The notes: generated by a model from the sequence alone, not told the origin. Shown: positions 6,829-14,107, counted from the stretch's first letter. The stretch: DNA of 20,735 nt from F23-B02 sp045601285 (GCA_045601285.1 JAZRZJ010000034.1:1-20735); one strand, 5' to 3'. Program-made: numbers and translations.

Positions 6829-7725
6829 TTATCCGTTTGCTCTGGGGTGGGCTTTATTGTAAACGTCCTTCAGCTGTTTTTTCACAAGCTGTGAATATAT
6901 CTGAGTTGAAGAAATATCGGCATGACCCAGCATCTCCTGAATAGCGTGTATGTCAGCGCCGTTTTCAAGAAGGTGGGCGGCAAAGGAATGGCGCAGCGTA
7001 TGCGGAGTAATGGTCTTGTCAATATGTGCCTTCTGCTGATATGCCTTAATAATTTTCCAGAATCCCTGACGTGACATACGCTCACCGTTTACGTTGACAA
7101 ACAGCGCCAACTCGTTGGGAAGGGCGATCATCTGCGGACGGATGAATTCAACATACTCAACCAGTGCCTTTACTGCGGTCTGATGCAGAGGAATGAAACG
7201 TTCCTTCTCCTTGCTTTTGCATCTGATTACGCCGCCGGATGTGTTAACATCGGTAATGTCAAGGGATATAAGCTCACTGACTCTTATGCCCGTTGCATAG
7301 AGTAGCTCAAGCATTGCTCTGTCGCGGTAGCCCTTTGCATCAGTGCAGCTGGGCTGCTCAAGCAGAAGCTCAACCTCCTTGCTTGTAAGGATCTGAGGCA
7401 GCTTCTGGGTTGTCTTATCAGGTACAAGCTTAGATGCCGGATTGCTTTCGACAAGTCCCTCATTAAGAAGAACATTGTAGAAAGATTTCAGCGACGCAAT
7501 AGCTCTTGATACAGTGGCAACCGATTTGCCGTTGCTCTTAAGCCAAGCAATATATTCAGCCAGATCATCATCTTCAACGGAATCAAGCTCAACATCAGAA
7601 TGAGCAGTCAGATAATCAGACAGCTGGCGTATATCTCTCATGTAAGAACTAAGGGTGTTTTGTGATGCTTTTTTCACTTCGGTAAGGTATTTATAGTATA
7701 CATTAAGGCACTCGGAATTAAGCAT
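6829..7725 (-). CDS. xerD: Site-specific tyrosine recombinase XerD
   Basis: XerD acts with XerC at dif to resolve chromosome dimers before cell division. The 298-residue length is typical of XerC/D. An N-terminal SAM-like core-binding domain (about 1-95) precedes the catalytic domain with R148 (ATGIRVSEL), a lysine in CKSKEKER (likely K172), H242 and R245 (PHTLRHSFAAHLLENGA), H268 (LGHADIS) and nucleophile Y277. The family calls between XerC and XerD are close; XerD is preferred from the sequence PHTLRHSFA and the upstream SpoIIM-like gene, as in Bacillus. Its ATG has AAAGGGGG upstream. No integrase-type neighbours, so this is the housekeeping enzyme. The beta-hairpin around the catalytic lysine seems one residue shorter than in B. 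subtilis XerD by my manual alignment. Confidence 0.92.
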   Translation of the reverse strand: MLNSECLNVYYKYLTEVKKASQNTLSSYMRDIRQLSDYLTAHSDVELDSVEDDDLAEYIAWLKSNGKSVATVSRAIASLKSFYNVLLNEGLVESNPASKLVPDKTTQKLPQILTSKEVELLLEQPSCTDAKGYRDRAMLELLYATGIRVSELISLDITDVNTSGGVIRCKSKEKERFIPLHQTAVKALVEYVEFIRPQMIALPNELALFVNVNGERMSRQGFWKIIKAYQQKAHIDKTITPHTLRHSFAAHLLENGADIHAIQEMLGHADISSTQIYSQLVKKQLKDVYNKAHPRANG

Positions 7726-7749
7726 TCATTTGACCCCCTTTCTAAATAA

Positions 7750-8292
7750 TCATATATACAAATCCGGTCTAAGCTTAAAAACAACAGCAAAAACGGATGT
7801 CATAAACACAATAGCAGCTATGCAGCAAAAGGCATTTTTAATTATCTTTGCTTTAAATCTGCTGTCCGGTTTAAGCTTAGCAAGCAGTTCTTTTGACATA
7901 CCTGCGGAAATCGAAGAAACAAGCAAAGCGCACAAAATCTGGGCAAAAACAAATAATGCCCCAAAAAACCAAATTCCGGAGAATGACGCAATTTTAAACA
8001 GCTTGGCAAACGCACCTGCCGAAATCAAAATTCCGAATAAATAATCAAGGCAGCATATCAAGGCCGAACCGAATAGATTAAAGCCTGATAATGCAATCAG
8101 CACAAGAACCGCAGTGCAGCCGATTAAAACAGTATGATTGCTGCTGAATAAATTAAAAACAGAATTTGAATAATTCCTGAGAAGATAAAAGGCGGTTAAA
8201 ACGCCAAGGAGAATCATAAGCGAAAAGCCATAGTAACCGCCGGTGCTGCGAATTACGTGAGCCTTGGGCTGATTGATTTTCAGCAATTTCAT
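7750..8292 (-). CDS. Five-helix membrane protein, probable divergent SpoIIM
   Basis: A 180-residue polytopic membrane protein with hydrophobic spans at about 21-38, 54-72, 74-98, 104-132 and 153-173, and a charged loop at 134-152. SpoIIM is a mother-cell component of the SpoIIDMP engulfment complex, of similar size and topology, and spoIIM sits close upstream of xerD in Bacillus. The pattern of a paired hydrophobic block followed by a long span ending in a basic loop agrees, but I see no diagnostic residues, so the assignment is by synteny and topology. The ATG at 8292 is chosen because GGGAGG lies just upstream, though the spacing is short (3 bases). It precedes xerD by 24 bases and shares a SigA-type promoter, not a sporulation one. 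Codons are AT-rich. Confidence 0.5.
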   Translation of the reverse strand: MKLLKINQPKAHVIRSTGGYYGFSLMILLGVLTAFYLLRNYSNSVFNLFSSNHTVLIGCTAVLVLIALSGFNLFGSALICCLDYLFGILISAGAFAKLFKIASFSGIWFFGALFVFAQILCALLVSSISAGMSKELLAKLKPDSRFKAKIIKNAFCCIAAIVFMTSVFAVVFKLRPDLYI

Positions 8293-8360
8293 AGACCTCC
8301 CGATTGAAAAAGCCAACCAAGAGAATAACAGATAAATTTACATAATTAAACGATAAGGTA

Positions 8361-8389
8361 AATATAATACAAATTCTCTTTGTAATCAA
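8361..8389 (-). promoter_or_regulatory. SigA-type promoter of the SpoIIM-like/xerD operon
   Basis: On the minus strand TTGATT (8384-8389) and TATATT (8361-8366) are 17 bases apart. The leader of about 60 nt contains TTATGTAAATT (8335-8345 on the minus strand), a near match to a XerD half-site. Confidence 0.55.
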
Positions 8390-8421
8390 GGCTTTTCAAA
8401 AAAAATGATGAAATTTGTTGA

Positions 8422-8459
8422 TTATGTCAGTATATTATGTAAACTGTATTATGTAAACA
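8422..8459 (+). repeat. Tandem XerD half-site-like (dif-like) repeats
   Basis: TATTATGTAAAC occurs at 8433-8444 and again at 8447-8458, a 14-base period, with a degenerate TTATGT at 8422. From memory, the B. subtilis dif site ends in TATATTATGTAAACT; positions 8431-8445 match those 15 bases exactly. The left (XerC) arm is degenerate: for the second copy, 8432-8442 agrees with the Firmicutes XerC arm at only about 6 of 11 positions. It may be a dif site, a decayed one, or a XerD/C operator. Confidence 0.4.
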
Positions 8460-8601
8460 AGTTATCCAGCCCTCTTGAAACCCCTATATATTCTTGGAAA
8501 ATACCGCAACATTTGCCATTCAAATTATAAAACGGCACAATATATTGGTAATCACTCATATTTATGTCAACCACTTTCTTCTATAACAAGATGTATTTGA
8601 T

Positions 8602-9021
8602 TCATCGTCTATTGCCTTTAAAACGTAACTTTTTGTTACGTTTGCACAAATGGATTGCAGAGCCTACAGCACTTCCCACTAATGAAATAAGTAAAATCTG
8701 ACATATTACAAGTGCTCTTATGTTATCCGCCGAAATAGTCAAAGCTGCCAGAATAATAATCAGAGAATAAATTAAACCCGAAATTACTGCCGCAGGAATT
8801 TTGTTTTGCTCCCTGCCTATTGTTGCAACGCTCCCGCATATTACTGCGCCTAATATGTTTACCGCAATTACAGCAGCATCGGCATACTCTGAAAGCTCGG
8901 CGTTTTTGTCAATCAGTATTGCATAAGCGGCAAGTAAAACAAGTGTTGATAAGATTCCCGCAGCTGCTCCCGATATTGCTCCTCCTCTCTTTATTTCTTT
9001 TTTCTTTACCTTTGACGGCAT
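8602..9021 (-). CDS. TIGR04086 family membrane protein (YrzE-like)
   Basis: A 139-residue protein with a basic N-terminus and four hydrophobic spans (about 14-36, 48-68, 76-97, 102-124) and a strongly basic cytoplasmic tail HLCKRNKKLRFKGNRR. The GAxxGxxxT first helix, the SGLIYSL third helix and the position just after yajC fit the TIGR04086 family of Firmicutes, whose function is unknown. The start ATG has AAGGGGG seven bases upstream. That site is part of the 3' arm of a strong hairpin between yajC and this gene, so expression is probably conditional on the structure. The composition is AT-rich compared with queA and tgt. Confidence 0.75.
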   Translation of the reverse strand: MPSKVKKKEIKRGGAISGAAAGILSTLVLLAAYAILIDKNAELSEYADAAVIAVNILGAVICGSVATIGREQNKIPAAVISGLIYSLIIILAALTISADNIRALVICQILLISLVGSAVGSAIHLCKRNKKLRFKGNRR

Positions 9022-9074
9022 AAAAAATCCCCCTTAACTTCAAGATGGTTTGTACATCTTATTAGTTAAGGGGG
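9022..9074 (-). terminator. yajC terminator that includes the downstream Shine-Dalgarno
   Basis: The outer stem is 11 bp (9029-9039 with 9064-9074), the inner stem 6 bp (AAGATG 9042-9047 with CATCTT 9055-9060), and the loop 7 bases. On the minus strand the 3' arm ends AAGGGGG and is followed by ATTTTTT and then the ATG of the TIGR04086 gene. It is both a good intrinsic terminator and a sequester of that gene's ribosome-binding site. Confidence 0.8.
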
Positions 9075-9089
9075 ATAATAATTACGGAA

Positions 9090-9383
9090 TTACTTTTTTT
9101 CCTTTGCTTCGGCAGCCTCTGCCTTGACATTGGTGCTGACAGCCCACTTCTTAAACTGAATACGAACTCTGTCTTCACCGCTTTCGATGGTAATGTCTTC
9201 ATCGGTAACATGAACAATTCTGCCCATAATTCCGCCGATGGTAACGATCTCATCACCGACGCTCAGAGCTTTGCGCATCTCTTCGATTTTCTTCTGCTTT
9301 TTCTTTTCAGGTCTGATCATCAGCAGCCACATGACTACCAGCATTACAACCAGAATAATAAGCATGGAATTATTTGAACCCAT
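9090..9383 (-). CDS. yajC: Preprotein translocase subunit YajC
   Basis: YajC is a small single-span membrane protein associated with SecDF and the SecYEG translocon. The protein has 97 residues with the chosen start (MGSNNSMLIILVV). One transmembrane helix spans about 7-24 and ends at the family motif RPEKKKQKK (25-33). The soluble part follows, with SVGDEIVTIGGIMGRIVHV, the conserved YajC core, and an Ala/Glu/Lys-rich tail. The ATG at 9383 is preceded by AAGGAG; a longer in-frame start would add 22 residues and bury that site. It follows tgt in the conserved queA-tgt-yajC order but has its own strong promoter. secDF is not in the window. Confidence 0.95.
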   Translation of the reverse strand: MGSNNSMLIILVVMLVVMWLLMIRPEKKKQKKIEEMRKALSVGDEIVTIGGIMGRIVHVTDEDITIESGEDRVRIQFKKWAVSTNVKAEAAEAKEKK

Positions 9384-9420
9384 AACGTTCTCCTTAATTA
9401 TTAATTTATCGGTGTAAAGT

Positions 9421-9449
9421 ATTATACATACTCGAGAACATAATTTCAA
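9421..9449 (-). promoter_or_regulatory. SigA-type promoter of yajC
   Basis: On the minus strand TTGAAA (9444-9449) and TATAAT (9421-9426) are 17 bases apart, in the 69-base gap after tgt. The -35 overlaps an inverted repeat (9433-9444 with 9452-9463; 11 of 12 pairs), which could serve as an operator or a weak hairpin after tgt. Confidence 0.65.
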
Positions 9450-9452
9450 GTA

Positions 9453-10583
9453 TTATATTCTCGTGTCAAGCATTTTTGAGTATTTACCTCTGAACTCTGC
9501 GAAATTGCCTTCATCAAGACTTACTCTTATTCTTTCCATGAGCTTGTTGTAGAAGTAGAGATTGTGCATTACCGCAAATCTCATGGCGAGCATCTCCTCC
9601 GCCTTGAAAAGATGGCGAATATACGCTCTTGAGTATCTGCGGCAAACGGGGCAATCGCAAAGCGGGTCAATCGGCCGAGAGTCTCTTGCGTACTTCTCGT
9701 TTTTGATGTTGATAATTCCGCTCCATGTAAACAGATGACCGTGTCTTCCGTTTCGTGCGGGCATAACGCAGTCAAAAAAGTCAACACCGCGGTAAACGCC
9801 TTCGATAATATTGCCCGGAGTGCCAACGCCCATAAGATAGCGCGGTTTATCCTTCGGCATATATTCCTCAACCGCCTCAATGGTATCATACATCTCCTGA
9901 TGTGTTTCGCCAACCGCAAGTCCTCCGATTGCATATCCCGGTAAATCAAGCTCAGCGATTTTCTTCATGTGCTCAATACGGATATCCGCAAAGGTTGCAC
10001 CCTGATTTATACCGAAAAGCAGCTGTCCGGGATTAACGGCATCTTCCATGCTGTTATACTCCGCCAAAGCAGCCTTACAGCGAACAAGCCAGCGGTATGT
10101 TCTTTCGCAGGATTTTTCAACATAATCACGCGGTGACGGAATTTTCACGCATTCGTCAAATGCCATGGCAATGTCTGAACCCAGATTTGACTGAATACGC
10201 ATACTTTCCTCCGGACCCATAAATATATGACGTCCGTCAACGTGTGAGTTGAATTTTACACCATCTTCGCTGATTTTCCTCAGAGTTGCCAGAGAAAAAA
10301 TCTGAAATCCGCCGCTGTCGGTGAGTATCGGGCCGTCCCAGGTCATGAACTTATGGAGCCCGCCCATTTCTTTTATCAGCTCGTCTCCGGGGCGCACATG
10401 GAGGTGATATGTGTTTGAAAGCTCAACCTGACAACCGATATTTTTTAAATCCTCGGCTGAAAGCGCGCCCTTTATTGCGCCCGCAGTTCCGACGTTCATA
10501 AACACGGGAGTCTGCACGGTGCCATGGGGTGTTTCAAGCTCGCCTCTGCGGGCATGTCCCTCGGTCTTAATTAAATTATACAA
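9453..10583 (-). CDS. tgt: tRNA-guanine(34) transglycosylase
   Basis: Tgt exchanges G34 of GUN-anticodon tRNAs for preQ1, the first tRNA-bound step of queuosine synthesis. The protein is 376 residues with the TTG start. The conserved LTDSGGFQ holds the acid/base Asp (about D89), VDFFDCVMPARNGRHG (about 267-282) holds the nucleophilic Asp, and zinc is bound by C309, C311, C314 and H340 (CDCPVC...H), the same spacing as in E. coli. TTG at 10583 is preferred: AGGAG lies 8 bases upstream and the product starts MYNLIKTEGHARRGE like related clostridial enzymes. An in-frame GTG at 10592 would sit directly on the site. It starts about 11 bases after queA, so the two are co-expressed. Confidence 0.97.
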   Translation of the reverse strand: MYNLIKTEGHARRGELETPHGTVQTPVFMNVGTAGAIKGALSAEDLKNIGCQVELSNTYHLHVRPGDELIKEMGGLHKFMTWDGPILTDSGGFQIFSLATLRKISEDGVKFNSHVDGRHIFMGPEESMRIQSNLGSDIAMAFDECVKIPSPRDYVEKSCERTYRWLVRCKAALAEYNSMEDAVNPGQLLFGINQGATFADIRIEHMKKIAELDLPGYAIGGLAVGETHQEMYDTIEAVEEYMPKDKPRYLMGVGTPGNIIEGVYRGVDFFDCVMPARNGRHGHLFTWSGIINIKNEKYARDSRPIDPLCDCPVCRRYSRAYIRHLFKAEEMLAMRFAVMHNLYFYNKLMERIRVSLDEGNFAEFRGKYSKMLDTRI

Positions 10584-10594
10584 GCATTTCACTC

Positions 10595-11617
10595 CTATTC
10601 AATGAACATCGCGTCGCCGAAGGAGAAGAATCTGTACTTTTCCTCAACGGCAATTCTATATGCGTTCAGCACATTTTCCCTGCCTGCAAGCGCAGAAACA
10701 AGCATAATCAGAGTGCTTTCAGGAAGGTGGAAATTTGTCACCAGTGCGTCAATACATTTGAATTTGTAGCCCGGATATATAAAAATATCAGTCCAGCCGG
10801 AGCTGGCATCCATGGTGCCGTCATCATTTGCAAAGCTTTCAAGGGTGCGGCACGAGGTTGTGCCCACTCCGACAATCCTTCCGCCGCTGAGCTTGGTTTC
10901 GGTAATTATCCTTGCCGCTTCTTCCGGCACCATACAAAACTCAGAGTGCATATCATGGTCTTCAATATTCTCAGCCTTAACAGGTCTGAATGTTCCGAGG
11001 CCCACATGAAGCGTAACGAAGCAGACTTTTACTCCCATTTCCCTGATTTCCTCAAGAAGCTCTTTTGTAAAGTGCAGACCCGCAGTCGGCGCTGCGGCAC
11101 TTCCGAGCTCCCTTGAGTACACCGTCTGGTATCTTTCGGAATCCTGCAATTCCTCTTTAATGTAAGGCGGAAGCGGCATTTTACCCAAACGCTCAAGCAC
11201 CTCAAGGAATACGCCTTCGTAGTGGAACTGAACTATTCGGTTTCCGCCCTCTATAACGCTTTCAACCGTTGCGGTAAGCTCACCGTCGCCAAAGATAATC
11301 TCCTGCCCCGGTCTTGTTTTTCTTCCCGGGCGGCTCAGGCATTCCCATTTCCCGTCACCGAGGTCACGCAGAAGCACCAGCTCAATGCTGCCTCCGGTTG
11401 CCCTGCAGCCGATTAGTCTTGCCGGCAGAACTCTTGAGTCATTCAGAACAAGGCAGTCTCCGTTACGGAGATATGATTTAAGGTCATAAAAATGCCTGTG
11501 TTCAATTTCGCCCGTTTTCTTATCAAGATGAAGGAGGCGTGATTTATCGCGCCGCTGCAGAGGAGTCTGAGCAATCAGCTCCTCAGGTAAATCAAAGAAA
11601 AAATCCGATTTATTCAT
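10595..11617 (-). CDS. queA: S-adenosylmethionine:tRNA ribosyltransferase-isomerase QueA
   Basis: QueA transfers and isomerises the ribosyl moiety of SAM onto preQ1-tRNA to give epoxyqueuosine, directly after Tgt. It is 340 residues, a typical length. Family landmarks are the N-terminal FFFDLPEELIAQTPLQRRD, LNDSRVLPARLIG (58-70), SAAAPTAGLHFT, and the C-terminal VTNFHLPESTLIMLVSAL. The ATG overlaps the stop of the preceding SpoIID-like gene by four bases (ATGA), with CGGAG upstream, so it is translationally coupled to that gene. The preQ1 synthesis genes (queD, queE, queC) and queG/queH are not in the window; the cell may salvage preQ1 or encode them elsewhere. Confidence 0.98.
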   Translation of the reverse strand: MNKSDFFFDLPEELIAQTPLQRRDKSRLLHLDKKTGEIEHRHFYDLKSYLRNGDCLVLNDSRVLPARLIGCRATGGSIELVLLRDLGDGKWECLSRPGRKTRPGQEIIFGDGELTATVESVIEGGNRIVQFHYEGVFLEVLERLGKMPLPPYIKEELQDSERYQTVYSRELGSAAAPTAGLHFTKELLEEIREMGVKVCFVTLHVGLGTFRPVKAENIEDHDMHSEFCMVPEEAARIITETKLSGGRIVGVGTTSCRTLESFANDDGTMDASSGWTDIFIYPGYKFKCIDALVTNFHLPESTLIMLVSALAGRENVLNAYRIAVEEKYRFFSFGDAMFIE

Positions 11618-13092
11618 GCTATATATGCTCCGCTGAAATAGTACCTGATTATATCATTGCAATCTACATTGCTGTTTTCTGCCATTGAGCAGGCGCCCCA
11701 CTGACTCATACCGCAATTATGTCCCCAGCCGCAGCCTTCAAATACAAACAATACATTCCCGTCCTCTGTTTCCTCAGTGAGAACATCGTATCTGATACTG
11801 TTAAGTCCGAGAACGCTGTAGCATTCCCGTCGTTCTATAAACGCTGTTTTACCGTCTGCATCTGTAAAATCAAGTCTGATGACATTGCCCATGTCAGAAT
11901 ATGTGGTTTCAATACCTGTAACTTCACTGATGTCAAAGCCGTGGTCACACAGCAAATAGGAAAGCTCTGCCGGTGTATATTCTTCTCTCCAGGTTTTTCC
12001 GTAAAAATCAGAAGACATTTCAAAGGTATCCGCAACCGCAGAAAGATACTCTCTGCGCTGACCGAAGACATTTACTCCGTCTTCCGTACCTCCGCCGTCA
12101 GAGGACATATAGTACACCTTGCAGATCGTTCCCTCATAGCGAACAAACATTCCGGCAGTTTCGTCAGCCGCCGCATCAATAACGCTGCTGCTGTATCCGC
12201 AGCCCTTATATACCTGACTGTAGGTGTCGTCACGAACGTCAAAATCTCTGTCTGCATAATCGTTAATGCAGTTTACCGCATAGGTTCTCGCACAAACAGC
12301 CTGCGCCTTCAATGCCGCTTCGGGCCAATCGGCACTTACCTCGTATGGCAGTACGCCTTTCACATAATCCTCAAGACCGACAAAGTTTGTTACGCACAGC
12401 GAATTTCCTTTTCTCGAAAATGAGAATGCACCTTTGTACGAGTTTCCGTTAAACAAGGTTGCTCCGTTATCTTCGGGCATTAGTGCAAGCTTTCTTTCTG
12501 CACAGTCATAGAGAAAAACAAGCTGTGTTGAATCTGTCTTGGCTATCGCAACCGAGCCCTCGCTTCCGGAATACGCACTCCCGCCGCAGCCATTACTGCT
12601 GATGGCCGACTTAGCTTCAGAAGAGCTTTCATAGGCTCCGATTAATACAACATATTTATAATTTACATAGCCGGGAAAACCGTTGACGGAGGAAGCAGCA
12701 GAAGCAGCCTCGTCAAAGCTGCTGTAGGTATTATTAAGCAGAATGTGCCATGCACCCGCAGCTTCGGCCTTCTTCCCCTCGCCTACCGTGAAGCCTATAT
12801 CTCCTCTGAGGGTAACTGTTCCGTTTGAAATATGACCGAGCTCATGAAAATTTCGTGAAAAATCAAAGTATCCGAGCTTGAATCCATCGCCGGATTTACA
12901 TTGCAGCCCTGCCTCATAAACAGCAGAGCTGCCGTGGCAAAGGCCGACCTTCACAGTATCAAAGCTGCAGGGCAGGTCAAAATACGGCATTTCCGGTATT
13001 TCTGTTTCCGCAAAAGAAGCCCCGGCAAAGGCAGGCGCAATAAGCGCAAAAGCAAGGCACAGTACTATGAACTTATCAAGCTTTTTCCGCAT
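11614..13092 (-). CDS. Exported SpoIID/LytB-domain protein with SPOR-like region
   Basis: A 492-residue exported protein. A signal peptide covers about 1-28 (basic MRKKLDK, hydrophobic core, AGASFA). A SPOR-like repeat segment follows at about 113-165 (WHILLNNTYSSFDEAASA, YVVLIGAYESSSEAKSA). The SpoIID domain runs from about 215 to the end, with LEDYVKGVLPYEVSADWPEA (catalytic-type Glu near 251), ALKAQAVCARTYA and the C-terminal GWGHNCGMSQWGA. SpoIID proteins are lytic transglycosylases that cut peptidoglycan during engulfment; related LytB-type paralogues act in vegetative cells. The ATG at 13092 has AAGGTGG and starts a proper signal sequence; a longer in-frame start does not. A consensus SigA promoter and coupling to queA suggest vegetative expression, so it may not be the sporulation-specific paralogue. 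Confidence 0.85.
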   Translation of the reverse strand: MRKKLDKFIVLCLAFALIAPAFAGASFAETEIPEMPYFDLPCSFDTVKVGLCHGSSAVYEAGLQCKSGDGFKLGYFDFSRNFHELGHISNGTVTLRGDIGFTVGEGKKAEAAGAWHILLNNTYSSFDEAASAASSVNGFPGYVNYKYVVLIGAYESSSEAKSAISSNGCGGSAYSGSEGSVAIAKTDSTQLVFLYDCAERKLALMPEDNGATLFNGNSYKGAFSFSRKGNSLCVTNFVGLEDYVKGVLPYEVSADWPEAALKAQAVCARTYAVNCINDYADRDFDVRDDTYSQVYKGCGYSSSVIDAAADETAGMFVRYEGTICKVYYMSSDGGGTEDGVNVFGQRREYLSAVADTFEMSSDFYGKTWREEYTPAELSYLLCDHGFDISEVTGIETTYSDMGNVIRLDFTDADGKTAFIERRECYSVLGLNSIRYDVLTEETEDGNVLFVFEGCGWGHNCGMSQWGACSMAENSNVDCNDIIRYYFSGAYIA

Positions 13093-13125
13093 ATTTACCC
13101 ACCTTAATTTATATATTGACAATAT

Positions 13126-13154
13126 ATTATAATCCATGACAGCTGCAATTTCAA
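13126..13154 (-). promoter_or_regulatory. SigA-type promoter of the spoIID-like/queA/tgt operon
   Basis: On the minus strand TTGAAA (13149-13154) and a perfect TATAAT (13126-13131) are separated by 17 bases. An inverted repeat AGCTGCA (13141-13147) / TGCAGCT (13169-13175) flanks the -35, a possible operator shared with divergent dapA. Confidence 0.7.
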
Positions 13155-13210
13155 CGAATATTTTTACCTGCAGCTAAATATGCTTTTATGTATCTTTAAG
13201 GAGGTTTGCC

Positions 13211-14107
13211 ATGACTAAAACTCCGATTTTCAAAGGCTGCTGTACGGCAATAGTAACACCGTTTACAGAAGACGGTATTGATTACGAAAAATTTGCTGAG
13301 CTTATTGATTTTCAATATGACAACGGAGCTTCCGCCCTTGTTGTATGCGGAACAACAGGCGAAAACGCAACCATGACACAGTATGAGCACGAGGAAATGA
13401 TTGAATTTTCATGCACACATAATAACGGGCGTATGAAAATCATCGCAGGAGTAGGAAGCAACAACACCGAAAAAGCGTTAAAGCTTGCAAAATGCGCAAA
13501 GCATTACGGAGCTGACGGTATCCTTATGGTTACACCCTATTACAACAAAACAAGTCAGAAAGGTCTTGCCGAGCATTTTACATACGTTGCAGACAGAGTT
13601 GACATTCCCATGATTCTTTATAACGTGCCAAGCAGAACGGGTATAGGTATAAACGCTGATACTTACGCAGAGCTGTCAAAGCATCCGAACATAAACGGTA
13701 TAAAGGAAGCATCGGGGGATTTCAGCCTTATTGCAAAAACCAGAGCAGTCTGCGGTGACAGTCTGAATATATGGAGCGGAAATGACGACAACACCGTTCC
13801 CATGATGGCAATGGGTGCACTCGGTGTAATATCAGTTGCCTCAAATATCGTTCCGGCAGCTGTTTCAAAGCTCTGCGCCCTTTGCCTCGATGGAAGCTTT
13901 TCCGAAGCAGAGCAGCTATACTGCAGGTACTCTTCCCTGTTCTCCGCACTGTTTATCGAAACAAATCCTATGCCAATTAAAGCCGCAATGAAGCTCTTGG
14001 GAATGGACAGCGGCAGACTGAGACTTCCACTTACGGAAATATCCGATTCAAGCAAAACAAAGCTTATTCAGGAGCTTATCTCCTGCGGGCTTAGCATAAA
14101 GGAATAA
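13211..14107 (+). CDS. dapA: 4-hydroxy-tetrahydrodipicolinate synthase
   Basis: DapA condenses pyruvate with aspartate semialdehyde, committing carbon to diaminopimelate and lysine, which are needed for peptidoglycan and, in spore formers, for dipicolinate. It is 298 residues and a TIM barrel. The Schiff-base lysine is K165 in GIKEASGD; Y137 and R142 lie in YNVPSRTG, and the conserved CGTTGE is at 46-51. AAGGAGG precedes the ATG at ideal spacing. It is transcribed alone, divergent from the spoIID-like operon and ended by a very strong hairpin. I found no convincing -10/-35 pair for it; the intergenic inverted repeat may be regulatory. N-acetylneuraminate lyase-like relatives share the fold, but the motifs favour DapA. 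Confidence 0.95.
   Translation: MTKTPIFKGCCTAIVTPFTEDGIDYEKFAELIDFQYDNGASALVVCGTTGENATMTQYEHEEMIEFSCTHNNGRMKIIAGVGSNNTEKALKLAKCAKHYGADGILMVTPYYNKTSQKGLAEHFTYVADRVDIPMILYNVPSRTGIGINADTYAELSKHPNINGIKEASGDFSLIAKTRAVCGDSLNIWSGNDDNTVPMMAMGALGVISVASNIVPAAVSKLCALCLDGSFSEAEQLYCRYSSLFSALFIETNPMPIKAAMKLLGMDSGRLRLPLTEISDSSKTKLIQELISCGLSIKE

Larger units (their letters stand above)
8293..8601. other. Gene-poor AT-rich intergenic region with dif-like repeats
   Basis: The longest stretch without a confident gene. It holds the promoter of the SpoIIM-like/xerD operon (8361-8389), three copies of TTATGTAAA (8435 and 8449 on plus, 8337-8345 inverted), and a 36-codon minus-strand frame (8449-8559) of uncertain reality. 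A perfect TTGACA occurs on the minus strand at 8565-8570, with only poor -10 candidates after it. I see no tRNA-like fold and no strong terminator for the upstream TIGR04086 gene; an AT-rich 9-bp hairpin (8621-8643) lies inside its last codons. Confidence 0.6.

Noticed and set aside
6829..7725. Tyrosine recombinase as the integrase of a mobile element
   Set aside because: Length, motifs and neighbours match housekeeping XerD, and there are no att-like flanking repeats, cargo or phage genes.
8462..8470. TTATCCAGC as a DnaA box
   Set aside because: Matches the consensus TTATCCACA at only 7 of 9 positions, is single, and no dnaA/dnaN context is present, so it is not evidence of an origin.
8621..8643. 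Inverted repeat AAACGTAAC/GTTACGTTT as terminator of the TIGR04086 gene
   Set aside because: It lies inside the last codons, is AT-rich and is not followed by a T-run on the minus strand; probably chance within a Lys/Arg-rich tail.
11719..12423. Plus-strand open frame of about 230 codons inside the spoIID-like gene
   Set aside because: Antisense to a well-supported gene, with no start signal and an implausible protein sequence.
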